A stretch of DNA of 64,000 bases from UBA965 sp040396955 (GTDB taxonomy: Bacteria > Chloroflexota > Chloroflexia > Chloroflexales > Roseiflexaceae), in NCBI GenBank assembly GCA_040396955.1, contig JBBAWX010000001.1, positions 248,001-312,000 on the forward strand, written 5' to 3'. Both the position numbers and the translations under genes were made by a program. The notes beneath the pieces were generated by a model. That model saw only the letters and a list, made by a program, of their open reading frames with translations. It was not told the origin of the DNA and made no database searches. How positions within the stretch are numbered: the first letter of the stretch is position 1; each line of letters begins with the position of its first letter. Shown piece by piece: positions 32,667 through 41,031 of this stretch.

Positions 32667-33530
32667 TTACACCCGTTGCCACGGGATTAATTCTGCGCTG
32701 GTGATAAAGCCACAACGGTGATAGAGACGAATCGCTGGATTGTCTGGATTGGCCTCGCTGAGTACCCGTGCCCGAAAAATCCGTGCGTTGTGCAACTGTT
32801 GGAGCACATTGCTGATGAGTGCTTTGGTGATACCGTGGCGCTGGTAGGCATGGCGGCACCCTACTGGCTCAAATAGGGCGGTCCCCGATCCCCAATCGAC
32901 CCATACGGTGGCAAATGCCACGACCTCATCGGCATCGTTGATGGCAACGGTGTCGTAGGCAGGGGTATAACTGGGAAGCTGACGAACATGCTGGTAGATG
33001 GTCGGGCTCATTTTGGCACTTTGAAAGGCATCGCGTTGTGCGGCGGCTCGTGAGTCGACGAGGGCATCGGTGACGGCACCGATGCGAATGCCGGCTGGGG
33101 GATGGTGGAGCGGCGCCCAGCGGGTATCTTGGTGGTGGACCAGCAACTCGGTCGGTTGAGGGCGGTAGCCGTGTTGGCGCAAGACATGCGCTCGTGTCTG
33201 TTGCCCAGTCAACGTCCAGAGCTTGCAGGTCGGTGCGTGGTGTTGGCTACAATACGCCACGATGTCGGACCACAATTGGGGCACGGCATCGTCATAGATG
33301 ATATCGATTTGATCGTCGGTGGGCCAAAGCACGGCGACAAGGTGATGGTCGCAGTGCCACAATTGGATGTGACTTGGGGTGGGCGCGATGAAATCAGCAC
33401 GGCGCCACCAATCGAGGTCGCCAGGCAGGGCCATGGCCAACGGCCACTGTTGTGTGGCCATGCGTGCGACAAATGCGAGCACGTCCTGAAGATGACTCGT
33501 CGTGGTGACGAGTGTGTGCGTGTATGACAT
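32667..33530 (-). CDS. Tandem GNAT acetyltransferase-like protein
   Basis: 287 residues from the ATG at 33530. The longer frame upstream overlaps the neighbouring gene and is unlikely. The C-terminal half is a recognisable GNAT domain: FATVWVDWGSGTALFEPVGC, the acetyl-CoA loop region HAYQRHGITKALI, and a final NPAIRLYHRCGF. The N-terminal half (about 1-140) looks like a degenerate second GNAT fold, as in mycothiol-synthase-like proteins. Substrate unknown. No Shine-Dalgarno sequence precedes the ATG; instead a strong hairpin ends nine bases upstream. Its end lies inside the ppa promoter region. Confidence 0.82.
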   Translation of the reverse strand: MSYTHTLVTTTSHLQDVLAFVARMATQQWPLAMALPGDLDWWRRADFIAPTPSHIQLWHCDHHLVAVLWPTDDQIDIIYDDAVPQLWSDIVAYCSQHHAPTCKLWTLTGQQTRAHVLRQHGYRPQPTELLVHHQDTRWAPLHHPPAGIRIGAVTDALVDSRAAAQRDAFQSAKMSPTIYQHVRQLPSYTPAYDTVAINDADEVVAFATVWVDWGSGTALFEPVGCRHAYQRHGITKALISNVLQQLHNARIFRARVLSEANPDNPAIRLYHRCGFITSAELIPWQRV

Positions 33531-33539
33531 GAGGCATGT

Positions 33540-33567
33540 GAGGGGGTCACCCTCGGGTGACCCCCTC
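33540..33567 (-). terminator. Strong hairpin just upstream of the GNAT start
   Basis: GAGGGGGTCACC and GGTGACCCCCTC pair perfectly over 12 bp around CTCG. It lies in the 49-bp gap between the CpXC stop and the GNAT ATG. No U-tract follows on the minus strand, so it may attenuate or process the transcript rather than fully terminate it. Confidence 0.5.
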
Positions 33568-33579
33568 TCCTTTCGTGGC

Positions 33580-34878
33580 TTACCAGAGCATGGCCCCGGC
33601 TTCGCGGGCAATTTTACGCACGCGTTCAGCGATGTCTTCGTTGCCTTTGGCGGTGTACTCTTCGGCCAAATCGTTGAGGCGTTTGACCACGGTGCCAGTA
33701 ATATCGCTGATATTTTCGCGGATGTACTTGGTCGGGTTGTCGCTGGCAATTAGAGCCTGACAGGTGCGATCTTCAGGGCTGAGTGCGGCTTCTTTGATGT
33801 GCGTGGTGCGCTGAGCAATCTGATGTAGCCGCTCGGCGGCGGCTTGGTCACCGGCACGCTCGGCCATGACACGTTGGCCATCGACTAAGATGTCGAAGAC
33901 GTCGTCGAGTTCACCGACATGGGCCCGGAGCGCTTCGTCGATGTCGGTTGCCGCAAACACCGCGTCGAGGATTTCACCAGCCCGACGATAGGCGAGTTCG
34001 AGGCCCGCTTGTATGCTTTCGAAGTGTGTGAGCACTTGATCGCGGAGCTGGGTGAGTCGCTCAGCATGGGCTTCGTCGCTAGTCTCCTGAGCGGCAGTAA
34101 TGCGACTGGTCAAGACATCGAAAAAGGTGTAGTCGATGGTCTCTTGGTTGCCAGCGACGAGGCGTCGCACAGCGTCGTCGGAGTCAGCGTCCAACAATTT
34201 GTCGATGAGGGCTTCGTACATGATGGTGGCGTCTCCGCCAATGAACTGGAGGAGCTTGGACTGCAAGGCGGTCAGCTGGGCAATACCGTTGGTGTCACCA
34301 CCCATCTGACTTGCATCAACGAAAGCGGCCAGCGTGGCCATGAATTCGTCGTTGATGTCGTCGCGGTGGAGCTCAAGGGCCTTGACAAGGCTGGCGTCGC
34401 TGTCGAGCATGGCATCTAGGAGGGTGCCAATCACATCGACGCGACGGCGTTGGGCCTCGATCATCTCTTTGGTGATGCCGTCGCCCTCAAGCACCCCTTC
34501 GATGAGTGTTTGCATGCTCAGGAAGCGTCGTGGAGCGAGTAGATATGCCTTGCTGGCTTCCGCAGGGAGGTTGTTCATGAGCGCCGTGGTCACTTTGCCG
34601 ACGAACTGCTCGATTTCCAGGCTCTGAGCGGTGTTGGCAAGCTGGGGCGGAATATGCACAAAGCAAAACTGCTTGTCTGCATCGTGATACACAAGGGGGA
34701 CTGCCAATTGCACGGGAGCGCCACACGATCGGCACATGCCCGTGTTGAGTTGGTTGGCAATGAGCTGGTTTTTGAGGCCAGGTTGCATCTCTGCATCGAT
34801 TACATTGACAATCGCCACTGGCACGGGGCTTTGGCACCGTGGGCAATTGACTTGGACCATTTGGCCGGGAGCTGACAT
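33580..34878 (-). CDS. CpXC-domain protein
   Basis: 432 residues. The first 90 hold a CpXC zinc-ribbon-like domain: NCPRCQSPVPV paired with CRSCGAPVQL, then FCFVHIPP. The remainder is acidic and almost all helical, with no membrane segments. CpXC proteins are frequent in Chloroflexota and their function is unknown. AAAGGA lies before the ATG. It is transcribed divergently from another acidic helical protein gene, and the two promoters share an inverted repeat, suggesting common control. Confidence 0.85.
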   Translation of the reverse strand: MSAPGQMVQVNCPRCQSPVPVAIVNVIDAEMQPGLKNQLIANQLNTGMCRSCGAPVQLAVPLVYHDADKQFCFVHIPPQLANTAQSLEIEQFVGKVTTALMNNLPAEASKAYLLAPRRFLSMQTLIEGVLEGDGITKEMIEAQRRRVDVIGTLLDAMLDSDASLVKALELHRDDINDEFMATLAAFVDASQMGGDTNGIAQLTALQSKLLQFIGGDATIMYEALIDKLLDADSDDAVRRLVAGNQETIDYTFFDVLTSRITAAQETSDEAHAERLTQLRDQVLTHFESIQAGLELAYRRAGEILDAVFAATDIDEALRAHVGELDDVFDILVDGQRVMAERAGDQAAAERLHQIAQRTTHIKEAALSPEDRTCQALIASDNPTKYIRENISDITGTVVKRLNDLAEEYTAKGNEDIAERVRKIAREAGAMLW

Positions 34879-34925
34879 CGTATTTCCTTTCGATGCATTG
34901 ATAGCGCATGTGTGACAATCTCTAC

Positions 34926-34936
34926 CATTGTAGCCG
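34926..34936 (-). promoter_or_regulatory. Promoter of the CpXC gene, arm of an inverted repeat
   Basis: Minus-strand TCGGC-TACAAT, about 48 bases upstream of the start. Its TCGGCTACA is repeated exactly in the divergent promoter at 34980-34990. Confidence 0.45.
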
Positions 34937-34979
34937 AATCAGCACGGCAAGTGGGTGATACTTGCACGAAAAGAATCTC

Positions 34980-34990
34980 TCGGCTACACT
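34980..34990 (+). promoter_or_regulatory. Promoter of the divergent unknown gene, arm of an inverted repeat
   Basis: TCGGC-TACACT, about 37 bases upstream of the ATG at 35027. It forms a 9-bp perfect inverted repeat with 34928-34936. Confidence 0.45.
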
Positions 34991-35026
34991 AGTGGAGTAA
35001 TTCGTGTTGCAACAGAGGATGTGAGT

Positions 35027-35584
35027 ATGGCTGCACCCGTACGACCAGCACGTCGTTCTACCGAGTATGTACATGCCGCATACACTCGCTGTGTTGGATC
35101 GCCACTAGAGTACGCTCCCGACAAAGCAGAACAAACCCGCATTCGTGAGGCCATGGAATCGGCACGGCGCGCCCGTGACAGCGTCCAAGATGCGATTACC
35201 ACCCTTGATGCCTATCACGAACAGAGCCTGGCGTTGTTTCGTCAAGATCGTTTCTTCGTGTTGGCGCTCGAAGGTTGGTTAATCGCCGATGTCATCGACT
35301 CCATCGGTGAACCACCCATTGTCGAAGACGAAGCCGACACTGCCTTCACCACGTACATCATCTCGGCCATTGACGTGATTATTTCGGCGCGTATCCGACG
35401 TGCCTTGGCTGAGCAGTCACAGCGCTTTTTGCCTGACCTTATCGCCGAAAACGATATTACCGGAGCAGTCTTGCTCGCCAATAACGCCTATATGACGCTC
35501 ATGAGTGAGCGCGCCACACCGCTTTTGGTGCAGGCCATGGTGAGCGGGCTTTCGGCCTACTACGACGAACTCCCCGAAGAATAA
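35027..35584 (+). CDS. Acidic helical protein of unknown function
   Basis: 185 residues from the ATG at 35027, with GAGG eight bases upstream. I recognise no family. It is soluble, acidic and mostly helical: an N-terminal basic stretch (PVRPARRSTEYVHAAYTR), then alternating amphipathic helices such as TRIREAMESARRARDSVQDA. The C-terminus resembles the helical part of the neighbouring CpXC protein in composition (LANNAYMTLMSERATPLL against ALIDKLLDADSDD), which may be no more than bias. Divergent from the CpXC gene with matching promoter elements. Confidence 0.75.
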   Translation: MAAPVRPARRSTEYVHAAYTRCVGSPLEYAPDKAEQTRIREAMESARRARDSVQDAITTLDAYHEQSLALFRQDRFFVLALEGWLIADVIDSIGEPPIVEDEADTAFTTYIISAIDVIISARIRRALAEQSQRFLPDLIAENDITGAVLLANNAYMTLMSERATPLLVQAMVSGLSAYYDELPEE

Positions 35585-35599
35585 ACACGCCTCTGGAGC

Positions 35600-35639
35600 T
35601 ACGCCCCGCCTCACTTCGTGAGGTGGGGCGTACCTTTTT
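35600..35639 (+). terminator. Rho-independent terminator
   Basis: TACGCCCC-G-CCTCAC pairs with GTGAGG-T-GGGGCGTA around a tiny TTC loop, followed by CCTTTTT. Confidence 0.9.
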
Positions 35640-35698
35640 GTGCCATTGCCACGGTAGTAGTCATCAGAACCACGGAACTGGCATGAAAGAGGCTTGTC

Positions 35699-37195
35699 AT
35701 GTTGTCACAAATAACGAGCTGTGCGCTCAACGGTCTCGATGGATGGATAGTGCAGGTTGAGGTCGATATCTCCAACGGCCTCCCATCGTTTACGGTGGTT
35801 GGCCTCGGTGATGTGGCTGTGCAGGAGAGCCGCGAACGGGTACGCGCTGCCATCCGTAATTCGGGGTTCTCGTTTCCCATGCGCAGAGTGGCCGTTAGCC
35901 TTGCTCCCGCCGATTTACGGAAAGCCGGTCCGGCATACGATTTACCGATTGCGGTGGCAATTTTGTTGGCGACTGCTCAGGTGCCGGCCGTGCCACCCCA
36001 CACGTTGTTCATCGGGGAAGTCGGCTTCGATGGTGCTTTGCGCACCGTCGAGGGGGTCGTTCCCATGGTGATGGCGGCACGTGATGCGGGCCTGAAACGA
36101 GTGGTACTGCCACTGGCAGTGGCCTCGGAGGCGGCCTTGGTGACTGGCATGCAAGTGGTGGCCTGTGTGTCGTTGCAAGAAGTTGCTGACTATTTGTGTG
36201 GTATGCCCACCGCTCATCCCGTGGTTCCTCCGCTCCGCGACACGACTGCTCCTGATGTGGTCGATTTTGCCGATGTGCGTGGTCATCATCATGCCCGCAG
36301 AGCGCTGGAAATAGTTGCTTCAGGTGGACATAATGTAATATTAAGTGGTGCTCCTGGTGCAGGAAAGACGTTAATGGCACGGGCGCTATGGGGCATTTTG
36401 CCACCACTCACCGAAGCTGAGGCCATCGAAGTTGCCAAAATTCGTAGCGTGGCAGGGGCGTTTCAGCGTGGTGTAACCATGCCCAGTTTGCGTCCATTTT
36501 GCGCACCGCACTACAGCACTTCATTGGCAGGATTGGTTGGTGGGGGTGCCAATCGTATCCGGCCGGGCATGATGACTCTTGCGCATCACGGCGTGTTGTT
36601 TTTGGATGAGTTCCCAGAATTTGGCGCCAAACTCGAGGCTTTACGTCAGCCTCTCGAAGACGGTGTCGTGACGATAAGTCGGGCGCACGGCGCGTTGAGT
36701 TTGCCAGCGCGAGTCATGTTGGTAGCAGCGCGCAATCCGTGTCCTTGTGGATGGCGTGGGGATCGAGAGCGCGCCTGTACGTGCACCCCGTTGGTGGTAG
36801 AGCGGTATCAACGACGCATAAGTGGGCCGATTTTGGACCGTATCGACCTACATCTTGACATGCCACGACTCGAAATGAGCCAACTGCTGGCCACAGAGCG
36901 TGGTGATTCGTCGGCACAGATTCAGGCGCGTGTGTTGGTTGCGCGCCAGATCCAATACGAACGGCAGCAGGGGGTGAATGCGGCCTTGACACAGGGTGAC
37001 ATCAAAAAACACGCTCCACTCCACGGTGAAGCCGAGCGCCTGATGATGCTTGCGACACAAAAATTGCTGTTGTCGGCACGTGCCTATTTTCGCATGGTGC
37101 GAGTGGCACGTACAATTGCCGATATGAGTGCGGCGAGTCAGATCCAGACCGAGCACGTAGCAGAAGCGTTGCAATACCGCGGGACACTGGGGTAA
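35699..37195 (+). CDS. comM: YifB/ComM family Mg-chelatase-like AAA+ ATPase
   Basis: 498 residues. An N-terminal Lon-protease-like domain (SFTVVGLGDVAVQESRERVR) is followed by an AAA+ core with Walker A SGAPGAGKTLMARAL (near residue 217) and Walker B GVLFLDEFPEF. A zinc-type NPCPCG...CTC cluster and the C-terminal helical domain complete it. In Haemophilus and Vibrio, ComM is a branch-migration helicase used in natural transformation. No other competence gene is nearby. AGAGG precedes the ATG. Confidence 0.95.
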   Translation: MLSQITSCALNGLDGWIVQVEVDISNGLPSFTVVGLGDVAVQESRERVRAAIRNSGFSFPMRRVAVSLAPADLRKAGPAYDLPIAVAILLATAQVPAVPPHTLFIGEVGFDGALRTVEGVVPMVMAARDAGLKRVVLPLAVASEAALVTGMQVVACVSLQEVADYLCGMPTAHPVVPPLRDTTAPDVVDFADVRGHHHARRALEIVASGGHNVILSGAPGAGKTLMARALWGILPPLTEAEAIEVAKIRSVAGAFQRGVTMPSLRPFCAPHYSTSLAGLVGGGANRIRPGMMTLAHHGVLFLDEFPEFGAKLEALRQPLEDGVVTISRAHGALSLPARVMLVAARNPCPCGWRGDRERACTCTPLVVERYQRRISGPILDRIDLHLDMPRLEMSQLLATERGDSSAQIQARVLVARQIQYERQQGVNAALTQGDIKKHAPLHGEAERLMMLATQKLLLSARAYFRMVRVARTIADMSAASQIQTEHVAEALQYRGTLG

Positions 37196-37212
37196 CCCAG
37201 GAATTGATGCGG

Positions 37213-37218
37213 TATAAT
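37213..37218 (+). promoter_or_regulatory. Promoter of the eight-gene operon
   Basis: TGCGG-TATAAT lies 32 bases upstream of the first gene at 37250. It has a consensus -10, and no clear -35 was seen. Confidence 0.5.
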
Positions 37219-37249
37219 CGGAGTGGGATTCACAAAGGAGAATGCAACT

Positions 37250-37606
37250 ATGCAAACGACTCCACCAGTGATGATTGTGGTGAGTATAATCGCGGCACTG
37301 TGGCTGATACGCATGTCGCGCCAAGTGGCGTCCACGCAACCGAACCGTGGTTGGGCGTTTTTGTGTGGCAGTGTGGCGGTTTCTGTGCTCGCACTGAACG
37401 GCATTGCGGGCTATGTGGGGGTAGACACGACCACGTGGCAGAGTGTGGTGGGTGCGGCGGCGATGGCTGCGATGGTAGGTGCTGGCTTCTTCTTGGTGCG
37501 TGCGGCGCTCCGTGGTGAGGCAGTCCAACTCCAACAGGAGGCGAAGCGCCAGGCTGCACGGTATCGTGAGGAACACGACCATGACACGCCCGATAAGCGC
37601 GTATAG
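37250..37606 (+). CDS. Small membrane protein of unknown function
   Basis: 118 residues from the ATG at 37250 behind AAAGGAG. It has three predicted membrane helices (PPVMIVVSIIAALWLI, AFLCGSVAVSVLALNGIAGY, VVGAAAMAAMVGAGFFLV) and a charged C-terminal tail ending HDHDTPDKRV. I recognise no family. The next gene starts 26 bp inside it, so the two are translationally coupled. Confidence 0.75.
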   Translation: MQTTPPVMIVVSIIAALWLIRMSRQVASTQPNRGWAFLCGSVAVSVLALNGIAGYVGVDTTTWQSVVGAAAMAAMVGAGFFLVRAALRGEAVQLQQEAKRQAARYREEHDHDTPDKRV

Positions 37607-37964
37607 CGAGGAGCTTCATCGGGCAGTGGTAGCATTTAATGATGGCGCATGGTTGACTGCGCACCTCGTGTTCGAAGAGGTCTGGTTGCATGTGCGTGGA
37701 GATGAGCTCAAAGGGCTCATCCAGGTGTGCAACGCCATGCACCAGCTCCACCTGCAGTTGTATACCGCACCACAGCGTAATTTACGTCGCGCCATTGAGT
37801 TGTTGCAGAGCGTTGATGGAGAAACCGGCATTGATCTCGAGCGATTGTGTGTGGCGGTAGCGCGTGTGCAGGCGGCCATCCCAGCCACACTTGAGACGGG
37901 CATGCCGACACCTGTCGATTTGCAACTGCCCCCAATCCGGATGGAATGGCGAGGGGAGCAATGA
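37581..37964 (+). CDS. DUF309-family protein
   Basis: 127 residues from the ATG at 37581 with GAGG nine bases upstream. The core FNDGAWLTAHLVFEEVWLHV followed by LKGLIQVCNAMHQLHL matches the DUF309 pattern (small helical protein with HxxxE-W and G-L-I-Q motifs). The biochemical role is unknown. It overlaps the previous gene by 26 bp and the next as ATGA. Confidence 0.82.
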   Translation: MTRPISAYSEELHRAVVAFNDGAWLTAHLVFEEVWLHVRGDELKGLIQVCNAMHQLHLQLYTAPQRNLRRAIELLQSVDGETGIDLERLCVAVARVQAAIPATLETGMPTPVDLQLPPIRMEWRGEQ

Positions 37965-38866
37965 GCACCATTACATTTTTGACTGAGCGAGTAGGATACC
38001 TGGCAGGAGTCAACAATCTGGGCGTCATCCGTGCCGGTGATGGCACGGCCATTGCGGTAGATACTGGCATTGACAAAGAGGCGGCCCGGCTCTTGCGCCG
38101 AGCCTGTGAGCAGGTTGGTCTACACCTCACGGCGGTGATTTCGACCCATCATCATGCCGATCATGTGGGTGGCAACGACTACTTAGTGCGTAATATGCCG
38201 GGTATATGTGTCTACGCTCCTCTTCGCGAAGCTCCATTCATCGAGGATCCGTACCTAGAGCCAATGTACCTTTCACTGGGGGCCACTCCGGTGGCAGCGC
38301 TCAAAAATCGTTTTGTCATGGCCACCCCAGCACCCGTGCACCAGCGCATTGCGCCGGGTACGCTGGCAGTGGCTGGTGTGGAGCTTGACATTGTGGCAGT
38401 CCCCGGGCATAGCCTGGCTCAAGTGGCGGTGGTGGTTGACGGCGTGTGCTTTGCCGCGGATGCTTTCTTTGGCAGTGAAGTCCTGCAAAAATACGGTGTG
38501 CCCTATGCGCACGATGTCACTGCGCAAATCGCATCATTTGCAGTCATCGAACAACTCCCAGTACATACCTGGATTCCTGGTCATGGTGGGCGTGAGCAGC
38601 GAGAAACGTTGGGAGCGACGCTGGCCAACAATCGTGCGGCGGTCGCTCACAGCAAAGACCTCGTGTGGCAGGCATGTGCGGAGGCGGCGCCGCTCCAGAC
38701 GGTCGTGGCACGCGTACAGACGCAACTGGCACGACCATCAACGGCGCTCGCCCAGTATGCCGTTTTTGCATCAGGGATAATGGCCTATCTTCAGCATTTG
38801 CATGCCGAAGGAGCACTTGAAGTGCACTTGACCGAGCATGGCCCGTATTGGGAGCAATGCCGATGA
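37961..38866 (+). CDS. Metallo-beta-lactamase fold hydrolase
   Basis: 301 residues. The metal site STHHHADHVGG is typical of glyoxalase II-like MBL hydrolases, with further ligands in AVPGHSLAQVAV (His), FAADAFFG (Asp) and WIPGHGG (His). The substrate is unknown; a thioester or lactone is possible. The ATG overlaps the DUF309 stop and is preceded by GAGGGGAG. Its stop overlaps the thioesterase start, so it lies in a tightly coupled block. Confidence 0.93.
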   Translation: MSTITFLTERVGYLAGVNNLGVIRAGDGTAIAVDTGIDKEAARLLRRACEQVGLHLTAVISTHHHADHVGGNDYLVRNMPGICVYAPLREAPFIEDPYLEPMYLSLGATPVAALKNRFVMATPAPVHQRIAPGTLAVAGVELDIVAVPGHSLAQVAVVVDGVCFAADAFFGSEVLQKYGVPYAHDVTAQIASFAVIEQLPVHTWIPGHGGREQRETLGATLANNRAAVAHSKDLVWQACAEAAPLQTVVARVQTQLARPSTALAQYAVFASGIMAYLQHLHAEGALEVHLTEHGPYWEQCR

Positions 38867-39288
38867 GATGCCAGTATTCACAGCTCCGCGTGCGCTATGC
38901 CGAAACGGATGCCATGGGTGTGGTGCACCATGCGGCCTATGTGCCATGGCTGGAGGTGGGGCGGGTCAATTTGCTTCGCGATGCCGGCGCGCCCTATACC
39001 ACCATCGAGGAACGTGGGTATCTGGTAGTGCTCTCAGATTTGACAGTACGGTATCTGGCGCCGGCGCGCTTTGATGATTTGGTCCAAATCGAGACACGTT
39101 TGGTTGCCTTGAAAAGCCGTCAGCTGACCTTTGCTTACCGTGTGGCATTGGTGGACACGGGACGGGTGCTCATCGAAGCGCGAACGGTGCATGTGGTGGT
39201 ATGGCGTGCTACGATGAAACCCACCGTGTTGCCGACCGATCTACAGGTGCTGTTGCAACCGTGGTTGGAGACGGCATCGCATAACTGA
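38863..39288 (+). CDS. 4HBT (YbgC/FadM-like) acyl-CoA thioesterase
   Basis: 141 residues, a single hot-dog fold. The active-site motif RVRYAETDAMGVVHHAAYVPWLEVGRVN carries the catalytic Asp and is typical of YbgC/FadM enzymes, which hydrolyse acyl-CoA thioesters. I chose the ATG at 38863 (GGGAG eight bases upstream), which overlaps the previous stop as ATGA. Coupling with an MBL hydrolase suggests cleanup of acyl thioesters. Confidence 0.93.
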   Translation: MRCQYSQLRVRYAETDAMGVVHHAAYVPWLEVGRVNLLRDAGAPYTTIEERGYLVVLSDLTVRYLAPARFDDLVQIETRLVALKSRQLTFAYRVALVDTGRVLIEARTVHVVVWRATMKPTVLPTDLQVLLQPWLETASHN

Positions 39289-39328
39289 GGATGCCCGTTG
39301 GGAGATGATCAACTAAAGGAGCATGGGA

Positions 39329-40150
39329 ATGACAACTTGGCAATCGGGGTATGTGAAGTCCGATGATGTGCAGATTCATTATCAACGCAAAGGGCAGGGG
39401 ATACCGCTCATCTTGGCACACGGATTCTCAGATAGTGGTGAGTGTTGGAAGGCGATGGCCGAGCGTTTTGTGGCGCACTACGACATTATCCTCATTGATG
39501 CACGGGGGCATGGAAAATCGGGGGTTTCGGCCAAGGGGCATGGCAACGTGCATCAGGCCAAAGACCTTGCCGTGTTGATTGATACCCTGCATCTCCACCG
39601 CCCGTTGGTGATGGGGCATTCGATGGGTGCCAATACCACGTTGCAGTTGGCGGTTGATCGTCCGGAGAGTGTGCGTGGCATTGTACTCGAAGATCCGGCT
39701 TTTTTCATGAATCAAGTACCTGATTCTCCGAGTCGTGTGGATGAAATCCGACGGAACATGCATGCTTGGATTTCTGAGATGCAGGCCATGCCGTTTGAGC
39801 AGGTGGTCATGCGGTGCATCAACGATAATCCGACCTGGCGTGCTGAAGAATTGATTGCATGGGCGGAGTCGAAACGACAGTTCGGCGAAAAAATGGAGCA
39901 TTTTGGGCCGGCACAATCCAATCCATGGCAAGAATTGGTGCCCCAGTTGCGCGTCCCCACGCTGTTGGTGGTTGCTGATCCTGCCAAAGGTGGGCTGGTC
40001 ACCGCAGAAGCGGCGGCCACGGCACGCGCGCTGAGTGCGCACGTGGAAGTCGCATTGATTCGCAATGTGGGGCATTGTATTCGCCGCGAAGCGCCACTAG
40101 CCTTCGAAAAGCTGGTTGCAACGTATGCGCAGCGTATCGCAACGCGCTGA
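39329..40150 (+). CDS. Alpha/beta hydrolase (first of a tandem pair)
   Basis: 273 residues, alpha/beta hydrolase fold. The oxyanion segment LAHGFSDSG, the nucleophile elbow GHSMGAN with Ser98, the acid in VVADPAKGG and the His in RNVGHCIRREAP are visible. The start at 39329 has AAGGAG seven bases upstream; another ATG six bases earlier is too close to it. The gene immediately downstream is a paralogue with the same spacing of catalytic residues. Substrate unknown; ester or amide hydrolysis is likely. Confidence 0.92.
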   Translation: MTTWQSGYVKSDDVQIHYQRKGQGIPLILAHGFSDSGECWKAMAERFVAHYDIILIDARGHGKSGVSAKGHGNVHQAKDLAVLIDTLHLHRPLVMGHSMGANTTLQLAVDRPESVRGIVLEDPAFFMNQVPDSPSRVDEIRRNMHAWISEMQAMPFEQVVMRCINDNPTWRAEELIAWAESKRQFGEKMEHFGPAQSNPWQELVPQLRVPTLLVVADPAKGGLVTAEAAATARALSAHVEVALIRNVGHCIRREAPLAFEKLVATYAQRIATR

Positions 40151-40174
40151 AGTACGTAAGAAAGGCTTGCCCGC

Positions 40175-40993
40175 ATGGTGGAGTGGCAATCGGGATACAT
40201 TCAATCGGGGACGGTACGAATCCACTATCAGCGCGCCGGCTCGGGCGTGCCACTCGTCATGGCCCACGGGATGACCGATAATGGCGCATGCTGGCGCGCA
40301 CTCGCCGACCCTTTGACCACGATGTATGATGTGGTGCTGATGGATGCACGTGGGCATGGATTGTCCGACATGGACATGGCACAGATGTCAACGTACCATC
40401 AGGCGTGCGATGTCCATGCCCTTCTCACGCAACTCCACCTCGAGCGCCCTTTTTTGATTGGGCATTCCATGGGGGCGTTGACCGCTTTGGCGTGCGCCGC
40501 GTATTTCCCTGCCATGTTGCGTGCTGTCATCTTGGAAGATCCACCGCTCGAGACACACGAGACGCAGCCGACCGCGGCACAGGCGACGGCATGGACGCAG
40601 GAAATCAACACTTGGCTGGATTCGCTTCACGACCTGCGCCTTGAAACGTTGGTATTGCGATGTATTGTCGACCATCCGACTTGGCAGGCTGCGGAGCTGT
40701 GGGCGTGGGCACAGTCGAAGCAACAAACGAGCAGTCGCAATCGTTGGGTGGATGTGTCATCGAATGTGCAGTGGCAAGACCTGGTCGTGCAACTCGGGGT
40801 GCCCGCCTTGGTGGTGGTGGGTGATGTGGAGCATGACGCTATCATCAATGCGGCGACGGCGCAACGGGCACGCATGCTTTCGCCGTTCATCGAAATTGCG
40901 TATGTGCGTGGAGTTGGGCATAGTATTCGCCGTGAAGCACCACAGGCATATGCCAAGCTGGTCAATGAGTTCATGCGGCGTCACCGTGCATGA
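40175..40993 (+). CDS. Alpha/beta hydrolase (second of a tandem pair)
   Basis: 272 residues and clearly a paralogue of its upstream neighbour: both open with W-QSGY, share IHYQR, MAHG/LAHG, DARGHG, GHSMGA with Ser98, and GVGHSIRREAP with the catalytic His. Divergence in the cap region (about 120-200) suggests different substrate preference. AAAGG lies nine bases upstream of the ATG. It lies in the same operon, 24 bp after the first copy. Confidence 0.92.
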   Translation: MVEWQSGYIQSGTVRIHYQRAGSGVPLVMAHGMTDNGACWRALADPLTTMYDVVLMDARGHGLSDMDMAQMSTYHQACDVHALLTQLHLERPFLIGHSMGALTALACAAYFPAMLRAVILEDPPLETHETQPTAAQATAWTQEINTWLDSLHDLRLETLVLRCIVDHPTWQAAELWAWAQSKQQTSSRNRWVDVSSNVQWQDLVVQLGVPALVVVGDVEHDAIINAATAQRARMLSPFIEIAYVRGVGHSIRREAPQAYAKLVNEFMRRHRA

Positions 40994-41031
40994 CAGGGAA
41001 ACGAAGAACATGATAATGACAGAGGAATACC

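Noticed and set aside
35699..37195. comM as a sign of a competence gene cluster
   Set aside because: No other competence genes lie nearby; comM is widespread and usually isolated.
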